Shown one piece after another: positions 57,990 to 64,000 of a stretch of DNA of 64,000 bases (positions are counted from its first letter, which is position 1; every line of letters starts with the position of its first letter). This DNA is from Paulinella micropora. Its lineage: Eukaryota; Cercozoa; Imbricatea; Euglyphida; Paulinellidae. Below the pieces are notes generated by a model. That model saw only the letters and a program-made list of their open reading frames with translations, was not told the origin of the DNA and did no database searches. The translations under genes and the position numbers were made by a program. The stretch spans positions 62,001 through 126,000 of the forward strand of contig WBZZ01006266.1 in assembly GCA_019918135.1 (NCBI GenBank), read 5' to 3'.

Positions 57990-58318
57990 GATTTTTTTTT
58001 TTTTGCTCTTGGCTATTAATACAATACCTAACAAACGCAAAACAAACCCCGGCAGCTTCTTGTCCGTCGCTAGAGAACATCCAACTGCCCGACAATCTAG
58101 TTGCGAACAAAGCAACTCTGCGCTTCAGCTCCTTGCCGGCTTGTAGACGGCTCATTCTACCCGCCGGTTGGAAAATCAAGACAAGGACGAGCATAACTCG
58201 TGGTGCAAACCCCCCGAAGTGCATTGAGATGGGGCAGAACTCTGAATACGCACGTCTGACCTTTAGCGACCGAGGTGATACACAAGACGAGGAGGAAGAG
58301 GACAAAGAAGAAGAATAA
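57990..58318 (+). pseudogene. C-terminal gene fragment ending in an acidic tail
   Basis: The frame reads SLENIQLPDNLVANKATLRF, LPACRRLILPAGWKIKT and MGQNSEYARLTFSDRGDTQ, then an acidic tail (DEEEEDKEEE). No start codon or upstream domain is evident, so it is probably the 3' part of a lost gene. Its last ~100 bp recur at 59371-59466 (MGQNSDYARLTLSDRGDTED...), as part of a larger tandem duplication. Confidence 0.5.
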
Positions 58319-58330
58319 AACATGTTTATT
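58314..58330. terminator. Bidirectional polyadenylation palindrome
   Basis: AATAAAACATGTTTATT reads AATAAA on both strands and overlaps the plus-strand stop codon. It can end the plus-strand gene and the converging minus-strand gene. A duplicate (AATAAAACATTTTATT) sits at 59463-59478. Confidence 0.65.
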
Positions 58331-58444
58331 AAAAAAGCTTGAACATATAAGTTTTTGGATTAATCTCAACCGCAGGTTGAGATTTATAACAATAAAAAAC
58401 AACCCGCAGGCCGCGCGTGCGCCTTGTTGTGTGACTGTATTTTA

Positions 58445-59365
58445 TTACAACGACACCGGGGCCGCGCCGCGGATCGCTGCTAGAAGGCAGCTCTGCCCAC
58501 AGACATCCCCAACGGGGATGTCCGTGGGGGGCAGAAACTGCGTCGTCTGCGTAAACAGCACCGCGTTGTCGCCCGCAGCGTTCACGTCCCCCGCACCCAG
58601 CGCTCCTTGCACACCGAGCAACAGCACAACCGCACTTTCTGGCTTGTATGACCGCACCGCGCGCAGCGCCTGTGGGTACTCCATTAGCTCCAGCATCGCC
58701 TCGTCTAAAAATGCTAGCACGTTGTCGGCCGCGCACATCGAGACTGGGCCCGGCCCGCGCGCGGGGGCAAAGGGGCCGAGCGTGGGGCGCGCACTCCGCG
58801 CGCAGGCCGCGCACCCGGGCTCCGTAACTACGGCGGCCACGCTGGTCTGTGCTAGCGTGAGCCTGCATACTCCCGGCGCGGACTGCTCTCGCTCGACCTC
58901 CAGCTCCGCCTGCCCTTGACACACCAGCACTTGCCCGATGATGGGCACACGCTCTAGCGCATCTGGCGCCAGCAGCGCAATGCAAAACTGCCCCTGCCCC
59001 GGACCCACTAGCGCATCCCGCCGCTGCGCATCGTCGTCTCCGCTCGTGCGAAACACCTCGGTTAGCTTCGCTAACCCCGTAAATATCAGCTGCGTGGCAC
59101 TGCTCTGAGGTGGTTGTATACTTCGTATGTACAACCAAGCCCCACGCGAGCGCGACTGTTGCCAGTGCCGGCGCGACTCACGGGCCAGCACGTCCATAAA
59201 CTCCGGGTGCGAGTTCAGCTGTTGTATCATACAATCCAGCAATTCATTTTGTTGCTGCTTTAAGCCCTCTGCACAGCCCCCCCCCCCCCGTCCCCCACCT
59301 GACGCTGAAAAGAAGGGGGGGGGCGTCCCCCCGACCACCCCTTGCTGTTTTTTCGCACAGCACAC
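58445..59365 (-). CDS. MYND-family paralog A lacking the MYND finger
   Basis: The frame carries GLKQQQNELLDCMIQQLNSH, ESRRHWQQSRSRGAWLYIRS, VVTEPGCAACARSAR, ADNVLAFLDEAMLELMEYPQ, YKPESAVVLLLGVQ and NAAGDNAVLFTQTTQFLPP, each with a close match in paralog B. At the C-terminus, where B has its MYND zinc finger, A passes directly to CLLAAIRGAAP. The domain between is missing. No ATG is present at the position equivalent to B's start; the frame begins with GTG. The body may be a SMYD- or PDCD2-like cytosolic domain, but I do not recognise it. Probably incomplete. Confidence 0.55.
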   Translation of the reverse strand: MCCAKKQQGVVGGTPPPFFSASGGGRGGGGCAEGLKQQQNELLDCMIQQLNSHPEFMDVLARESRRHWQQSRSRGAWLYIRSIQPPQSSATQLIFTGLAKLTEVFRTSGDDDAQRRDALVGPGQGQFCIALLAPDALERVPIIGQVLVCQGQAELEVEREQSAPGVCRLTLAQTSVAAVVTEPGCAACARSARPTLGPFAPARGPGPVSMCAADNVLAFLDEAMLELMEYPQALRAVRSYKPESAVVLLLGVQGALGAGDVNAAGDNAVLFTQTTQFLPPTDIPVGDVCGQSCLLAAIRGAAPVSL

Positions 59366-59557
59366 GGGGAGTGCATTGAGATGGGACAGAACTCTGACTA
59401 CGCACGTCTGACCCTTAGCGACCGAGGTGATACAGAAGACGAGGAGGAAGAGGACAAAGAAGAATAAAACATTTTATTAAAAAGCAGCCATAAAACAAAC
59501 TAGAATCCTGCCACCGCCGGCTTTGGCGGGAAATCTTGCTAAAAATTCTTGCAAAGC

Positions 59558-60382
59558 TCAAGCAGGGCTCGCAGCAGCCAGACGTCGGGCTGCTACTGCA
59601 GAGTGCCTTCCCAACGGCGCCGCGCCGCGGATCGCTGCTAGAAGGCGGCACTCGTGCTTGTGAATCGGCCAGTCGCTTCGCTGGTGCTCAACTCCACAAT
59701 AGACCTTCGCGAGGCAACGCGCACATTTTTGCCCCACGCCGGCACAACCCCCCACAGCACACACTGCAAGACAAGCTTCGCTCTCTAGGCCCTGGGCATG
59801 CATGCGGTACTCCGCGCAGATTGGGCCGCGCGGCCGCTGCAGCTGCACGCTGCAGCAATCACTCTCTGAGTCCCAGCGGCTCTGCTCACTTCCCCCCACG
59901 GGGATGTCCGCGGGGGACAGAAACTGTGTCGTCTGCGTAAACAGCACCGCGTTGTCGCCCGCGGCGTTCACGTCACCCGCGCCCGGCGGATCTTGGATCC
60001 CGAGCAGCAGCACGACCGCACTCTCGGGTTTGTACTGCCGCACCGCGCGCAGTACCTGTGGGTACTCTATTTGCTTCAGCCTCGTCTCGTCTAAAAATGC
60101 CAGCATGTTGTCGGCCGGGCATGTCGACACTGGACCCGCCCCGCGGAGCGCACACCGCCGCTGCACAAACCACGCGCCACGCATTCCCTTTTCCAACCAG
60201 GCCCGACGAGACTCCTGAAAAAGAAACGCCACGAGCGAACGGTGCCCTAGCAGGTGCCGAGCCCAGCAGCACAGCTGGTGACGGGCCAGGGGCGCCCAGC
60301 TAGCTTCGCGCCCCCGGGCCTTGCCCCCCCCGCAACCGCAGGGGGAGGGGCGGCGCGCGCCCCGTCCCCGCACCCAGTGCAC
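59558..60382 (-). CDS. MYND-finger protein (paralog B, C-terminal part)
   Basis: The C-terminal region holds a MYND zinc finger: CAVGGCAGVGQKCARCLAKV, then YCGVEHQRSDWPIHKHEC. The pattern C...C...CxxC...YC-x3-H-x5-W-x2-H-x3-C has one Cys replaced by His. MYND fingers bind proline-rich peptides in partner proteins and occur in several giant viruses. Upstream are the shared blocks ADNMLAFLDETRLKQIEYPQ, YKPESAVVLLLGIQ and NAAGDNAVLFTQTTQFLSP. The first ~90 residues (about 60120-60382) are antisense or out-of-frame sequence not found in paralog A. The N-terminal half of the protein family lies in 60247-60861, so the locus looks divided. Confidence 0.65.
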   Translation of the reverse strand: MHWVRGRGARRPSPCGCGGGKARGREASWAPLARHQLCCWARHLLGHRSLVAFLFQESRRAWLEKGMRGAWFVQRRCALRGAGPVSTCPADNMLAFLDETRLKQIEYPQVLRAVRQYKPESAVVLLLGIQDPPGAGDVNAAGDNAVLFTQTTQFLSPADIPVGGSEQSRWDSESDCCSVQLQRPRGPICAEYRMHAQGLESEACLAVCAVGGCAGVGQKCARCLAKVYCGVEHQRSDWPIHKHECRLLAAIRGAAPLGRHSAVAARRLAAASPA

Positions 60383-60861
60383 CCCGGCTCCGTCACGACG
60401 GCGCCCACGTCAGGCTCCAACCACGTGAAGCTGCACGCTCCCGCCTCGGACTCACTCTGCTTGCGCTCTGCTTGCACCTGCCCTGCACACGCCAACGCTT
60501 GCTGGATGGTGGGCACACGCCCTAGTTTATCTGACGCCATCAGCACAAGACAAAACAGCCCCTTCCTCGGATCCAACTCCTTAGCCCAATGCAGTGCTTC
60601 GTCGCCTTCGCCATCGAGACACTCCTTGGCCAGCTCCGCTACCTCCATAAACAGCACCGGCTGCTGCTCACCTTTCCGATGTGGCTGTACATTGCGCGTC
60701 CACACCCACACCCCGCGCGAGCGCGACTGTTGCCAGCGCCGGCACGACTCACGGGCCAGCGCGTCCACAAAATCCGGGTGCACTTGCACGTATTGTGTCA
60801 TAAAATCCAACAAGTCATCTTGTTGCTGCTTTAAGCCCGCCTTGGACACTGGCTTGCTCAT
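60247..60861 (-). CDS. MYND-family paralog B, N-terminal part
   Basis: 204 residues from ATG 60861 (MSKPVSKAGLKQQQDDLLDF). It matches paralog A across GLKQQQ(N/D)(E/D)LLD, ALARES(R/C)R(H/R)WQQSRSRG and AVVTEPGC. The C-terminal ~45 residues, from CGDGARAAPPPAVAGG onward, are GC-rich and have no counterpart in A, suggesting inserted sequence. Promoter-like sequence is not obvious; upstream (60935-60990) is a G-run/C-run hairpin. Confidence 0.55.
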   Translation of the reverse strand: MSKPVSKAGLKQQQDDLLDFMTQYVQVHPDFVDALARESCRRWQQSRSRGVWVWTRNVQPHRKGEQQPVLFMEVAELAKECLDGEGDEALHWAKELDPRKGLFCLVLMASDKLGRVPTIQQALACAGQVQAERKQSESEAGACSFTWLEPDVGAVVTEPGCTGCGDGARAAPPPAVAGGARPGGAKLAGRPWPVTSCAAGLGTC

Positions 60862-60915
60862 CTCGCTGTGCGGCGGAGCCAGCTTTTTTAAAGAGAGCAG
60901 CAAGGCCCTCTGCAC

Positions 60916-61233
60916 AGCCCTTTCCCACCCTGACGCTGAGGAGAAGGGGAGGGGGGGGCGCCCCCCCGTGCCCCCCCCCCCTGCCCTTCAGTCCGTCGGA
61001 GAGCTTGGACAGGGGATGAGGATGGGGAGGAGAACGGGGAGGGGAGAATGGGAGAGAGAGGGAAAGGGGGGGAAGGGGAGAACGGGAGAGAGAGGGGCCG
61101 GGGCCCCCGGCCCCTTTTTTCCCTCCGCCCCGCTCGCCTCATTGGCGGGCGCTTGATATCATCTTTAATACTAGACATCAAAGCGAGCGCGGGAGCGCGT
61201 GCAGGTGCGCGCAACCCAAACTCTCCCCGCTTG
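60916..61233. other. Divergent intergenic region before the primase-helicase gene
   Basis: A GGGGGGGCGCCCCCCC hairpin (about 60950-60967), purine-rich direct repeats (GGGGAGAACGGGAGAGAGAG type, 61030-61095) and GGGGCCGGGGCCCCCGGCCCC (about 61095-61115) are followed by the only AT-rich part, TTGATATCATCTTTAATAC (61153-61171). That is a likely promoter for the plus-strand gene and includes a GATATC palindrome. Confidence 0.5.
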
Positions 61234-64000
61234 ATGCTTCCCGCACCCAAACGCGCTTGCCTGAACAACAGACAGGGGCTGGCGCGCCGACCGGCTTCCC
61301 GAGTGGGGCTGCGGGAAGCACAAGCCCTCGGCTTGCGGGCTGTGGAGCCCAAACAAATAAAGCTGGACCTAGCAGATCGTCGCCGCATTCTTTGGGAGTC
61401 AGGCGGCGAAGGCAGCGCGCCGCAGGAGGCCTGCTTTGCAGCAGGAGAGCAGCAAGGGCACACTTTCTTTTACAAATTGCTGAAGGGCCCCGGGGAGCGC
61501 CATTTGTTCGGCTCCGAGGCTTCGGCCCAAGATTTCTACCACCATGTCTACACGCAGCTCTTCCCCGAGGAACGAACAGTCTTTGTCTTACTTCGCGGCC
61601 GTTTGTGTTTTTTTGCTGACATTGAATGGTACTCTCGGTCTGGCCCCGACCCAGACGCCCATGCCAGGCTCGAGGCCTTGCGTCAGGCCGTGCTGTTAGC
61701 TGCTGGCCCGGGCCAAGCCCAGCCCGACTGGCCTCTGTGCATCCACGACTTTAGTCGAGAGGTCGACGGGGGCTGGTTTAAAAACTCGTTCCATGTTTCC
61801 ATGCCTCACCTCTGGTTTGCAAACATTCAAGACGCCAACACGTTCGTTCTCGGCACGGTGCTCCCGGGCTCTCCCAGCTCCTCGCTACTTTTCTATGACA
61901 ACAAGGACGCACGCTTTGACCACCCCAAGAACAAGAGTGGCTGCATACTCGACAGGGGTGTCTACACCAAAAACAGAGCCTGGCGCGTGCCCGGCTCACA
62001 GAAACTCACAGACGTCGAACAGGGGCGGCAGCTTGCCTTTCCCAGCTACCAGACCTTCATTGAACACTGCCCTCCACCCCGCTGCCGCGGGCTGGAAGAC
62101 AGGGGGCAGGGGGGCACGGGGGGCAGCATGCCCTCCGGCCCGCTGCCGCGGGCCGGAGGGCAGGGGGGCACGGGGGGCAGCATGCCCCCCGCGCTCGTGC
62201 GCAGCCTAGCTGCCCTCATTATCCCCAAAATTACTCTGCTACTCCGTGTGCACGGGGATCTCTCCAGCAAGGTCACCTTCCACCACTCCACGGACAGCAC
62301 AAGCAAAACTCGCTGCTCGTTCCTGGCCACACCGACGCGTGGCAAGCGCAGGCTCTGTCTCGTGCAAGAGGCCCGACGAAGAGCCCGCAATCAGCAGCAG
62401 CAACACGGAGAAGAACACGCTCCTGCCGCCACCTCGGCGGCAGCGGATATGAACGGAAACAGTGAGCCTATTTTTCACGATAATAACCGCTGCCAAATTT
62501 TTGTCAGCGCGGGCGGCGCCCTTTACTACCACTGCCTCGCGGGCTCCTGTCAGACAGACCAGCAGCACAAAAAAACGGTGTACCTTGGCAACCTGCTACA
62601 CCCTGCCCAGCCCGAAGCCGAGGGCGAAGCCCACTTCGACGGGGCTCCCGAAAACCTCTGCGGGGCTAGAGAACTCACAGGGGAGGAGTTAGAGGAGATA
62701 GAAAGCAAGCTCCTGCCGCACCTGCGTTCGCGCCTGTACACGCGTATTCAACAACATCTGCGCGAGCAACGGTGGCCTGCTCGGTGCTGGCAAGCGCTGG
62801 AACACACACAGATTTCAAACACAAGAACAGCGCGCGGAAGAGGAGAAGACGCGCCCCCCGGCTCTGGCTCCGAATCCGCCAGCACAGAGGAAGAAGAAGA
62901 AGAAGCAGAAGCAGCCTCGGAGTCAGAATCCCGGGGGCCTGCTGCACCCGAGGGCCGCTGCGAAACCTCTCATGCCAGACCACAGCTTGGCGCGCTGCAC
63001 CGCCAGGATGAATTTACAGTGCCTTGCGCGACCTGCCGTAAACGCACTTTGCGCATTGTGGTCGACCAAGCATCCCGTGCGTGGATCGATGCGTGCCCTA
63101 GGTGCAACAAAACGGCGGCACGCCGCCGCCGCGTCACAGGGGAGCGCAAAACCTCGCGTCCTAGCAGAGCAACCAGGCGCAGACGTCTGGCACTAAGCTC
63201 GAGCACAGACGAGGACGAGGACACAGAGTCCGAGGACTCTGACTCGGGGGCGCAGCCTGCTGCTACGAGTGCCCCTCTGCCCTCTTCCTCCTCCGGCCCG
63301 CAGCAGCAGGCTGAGCCCTCCGCCCAGGCTCAGTGCGCCAAGCTTTGCGCACAGACCCAGACACCTCGTTTTTTACTGCTGCTGGACGTTCACAACGGTC
63401 GCCTCCCCGGAGCCGATTTCCAACTCGACGACCCCGACAGACCGGGGGGAAGTCTCCAAATACAAAAGTACAACAAACGCTACTGTGCGCACCCCGAACT
63501 CGGTGAGCACATGCGCGCAGTCTGCATCGCTAGCGGGATGGGGACGGGGAAGACTCGGATGTTCACCGACATCTTACGGGTTGCCGCAGGCCATTCCGCG
63601 TGTGACATGAACCCGACGCTGCAGCAATCTCTTCGCGCACTGATCGCAAAGCGCAGGCAGGACAGGGGGTCGGCCGCCGAAGCACCCATTCGCATCGTTG
63701 TGATTGGTCCGCGCCGGACGTTCGACTTCCAAGTCTACCGGCGTCTGCGGGAGGAACTAGCTGCCTGCGGTATCACCTTTGAAATCTACACAGACGTCGA
63801 AGCCAGGAAACGCAAGCGACCCACGCGAGCTGGCGAGCCAGCTATAGACCCCGACTGCGTAGTTTATCAGTACGAATCGATCCACAAGCTGGCCAACGCC
63901 CAGCCATTTGACCTTGTGATCCTAGACGAGGTTGAGAGCACGCTGAGCTGCGTGACTTCGGGGTTAATGGACAGCGCTACAGCGCAGATACCGCCGACAT
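61234..64000 (+). CDS. Primase (AEP) fused to UL9-like superfamily 2 helicase, 3' incomplete
   Basis: The frame is open from upstream, but ATG 61234 (MLPAPKRACL) follows the AT-rich promoter best; at least 922 residues lie in the window. The N-terminal archaeo-eukaryotic primase domain shows FADIEW (about 130; catalytic D-x-E), NSFHVSMPH (about 185; the s-x-H motif) and DRGVYTKNRAWRVPGSQK (about 240-257; third metal-binding D and the R...R...K pattern). A GC-palindrome insertion (62077-62193) lies between primase core and a zinc-like segment (RCQIF...YYHCLAGSC). An acidic linker (STEEEEEEAEAASESES) and a second zinc ribbon (CATCRK...CPRCNK) follow. The helicase starts with Walker A ASGMGTGKTRM (about 766-776) and Walker B LVILDEVES (about 892-900), close to the herpesvirus origin-binding protein DEVMS motif. 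Primase/UL9-helicase fusions are known in asfarvirus-like and other large DNA viruses. It would unwind and prime viral DNA. Confidence 0.85.
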   Translation, partial: MLPAPKRACLNNRQGLARRPASRVGLREAQALGLRAVEPKQIKLDLADRRRILWESGGEGSAPQEACFAAGEQQGHTFFYKLLKGPGERHLFGSEASAQDFYHHVYTQLFPEERTVFVLLRGRLCFFADIEWYSRSGPDPDAHARLEALRQAVLLAAGPGQAQPDWPLCIHDFSREVDGGWFKNSFHVSMPHLWFANIQDANTFVLGTVLPGSPSSSLLFYDNKDARFDHPKNKSGCILDRGVYTKNRAWRVPGSQKLTDVEQGRQLAFPSYQTFIEHCPPPRCRGLEDRGQGGTGGSMPSGPLPRAGGQGGTGGSMPPALVRSLAALIIPKITLLLRVHGDLSSKVTFHHSTDSTSKTRCSFLATPTRGKRRLCLVQEARRRARNQQQQHGEEHAPAATSAAADMNGNSEPIFHDNNRCQIFVSAGGALYYHCLAGSCQTDQQHKKTVYLGNLLHPAQPEAEGEAHFDGAPENLCGARELTGEELEEIESKLLPHLRSRLYTRIQQHLREQRWPARCWQALEHTQISNTRTARGRGEDAPPGSGSESASTEEEEEEAEAASESESRGPAAPEGRCETSHARPQLGALHRQDEFTVPCATCRKRTLRIVVDQASRAWIDACPRCNKTAARRRRVTGERKTSRPSRATRRRRLALSSSTDEDEDTESEDSDSGAQPAATSAPLPSSSSGPQQQAEPSAQAQCAKLCAQTQTPRFLLLLDVHNGRLPGADFQLDDPDRPGGSLQIQKYNKRYCAHPELGEHMRAVCIASGMGTGKTRMFTDILRVAAGHSACDMNPTLQQSLRALIAKRRQDRGSAAEAPIRIVVIGPRRTFDFQVYRRLREELAACGITFEIYTDVEARKRKRPTRAGEPAIDPDCVVYQYESIHKLANAQPFDLVILDEVESTLSCVTSGLMDSATAQIPPT
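62077..62193. repeat. Two in-frame GC-palindrome units inside the primase
   Basis: Two tandem units (62077-62133 and 62134-62193) each hold CCCGCTGCCGCGGGC(T/C)GG followed by GGCAGGGGGGCACGGGGGGC and GCATGCCC. Both are read in frame as Gly/Pro-rich sequence with GGTGGSMP repeated. They separate the primase core from its zinc segment. Confidence 0.9.

Larger units (their letters stand above)
58217..60915. repeat. Tandem duplication of a gene pair segment
   Basis: Two units are recognisable: 58217-59350 and 59370-60915. Both begin with the acidic-tail fragment (GTGCATTGAGATGGG(G/A)CAGAAC on the plus strand), continue with the minus-strand MYND-family gene, and end with matching upstream flank (CTCTGCACAGCCC...CCTGACGCTGA). 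The second unit is longer because it keeps a MYND finger and a longer 5' region. Confidence 0.8.

Noticed and set aside
58329-59138. 269-residue minus-strand frame overlapping MYND paralog A
   Set aside because: The frame of paralog A aligns with paralog B, whereas this one is Arg/Ala/Gly-rich shadow sequence.

Overview
The window looks like part of the genome of a large eukaryotic DNA virus of the giant-virus kind, or such DNA lodged in a protist chromosome. The evidence is densely packed, mostly intronless genes on both strands; short AT-rich promoters such as TATATTAAAA just before start codons; AATAAA-type ends shared by converging genes; and a set of eukaryote-like interaction proteins (leucine-rich repeats, F-box, Kelch, TPR, MYND, BspA/DUF285 repeats) next to divergent kinases and one clear replication protein, an archaeo-eukaryotic primase fused to a herpesvirus UL9-like helicase. 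No capsid, polymerase or packaging gene is visible, so the assignment rests on style plus one replication gene. Many genes look divided, truncated or merged. Real decay and homopolymer sequencing error cannot be told apart from sequence alone.

Layout. 1-20.2 kb is a repeat-rich zone. A leucine-rich-repeat locus (0.5-2.3 kb) is followed by a patchwork of dispersed repeat blocks, a three-and-a-half-unit array of ~400-470 bp repeats (10.7-12.2 kb), a TnpB/Fanzor-like transposon remnant (13.2-13.8 kb), and a few coding islands: a hypothetical protein at 5.5-6.6 kb, a coiled-coil protein at 15.3-16.8 kb and an HNH nuclease at 17.3-17.9 kb. 20.3-35.7 kb is a more ordinary gene block: a multi-pass membrane protein, an F-box/LRR locus, a coiled-coil protein, a kinase-like protein, an acidic cysteine-rich protein, a TPR protein and a 1041-residue protein. 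36-43.4 kb is a second decayed zone with Kelch, DUF285 and LRR pieces and the same long repeats in inverse orientation. 43.9-57.6 kb holds two very large divergent unknown proteins, a protein kinase, three LRR loci and zinc-module proteins. 58.2-60.9 kb is a tandem duplication of a MYND-type gene together with the tail of its neighbour. From 61.2 kb to the right edge runs the primase-helicase, which is incomplete at the window end.

How it fits together. The primase-helicase would unwind and prime viral DNA. The long repeats, each carrying a TTTGGCGCCAAA palindrome, would be natural cis sites for such a machine, but this is only a hypothesis. The LRR/F-box/Kelch/MYND/TPR set suggests proteins that contact host ubiquitin or signalling machinery, as in poxviruses and amoebal giant viruses. 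The most unusual feature is a population of GC-rich palindromes, core AGCCCGCGnnAGCGGGCT and relatives, that lie inside open reading frames without closing them, including those of the primase and two kinase-like genes.
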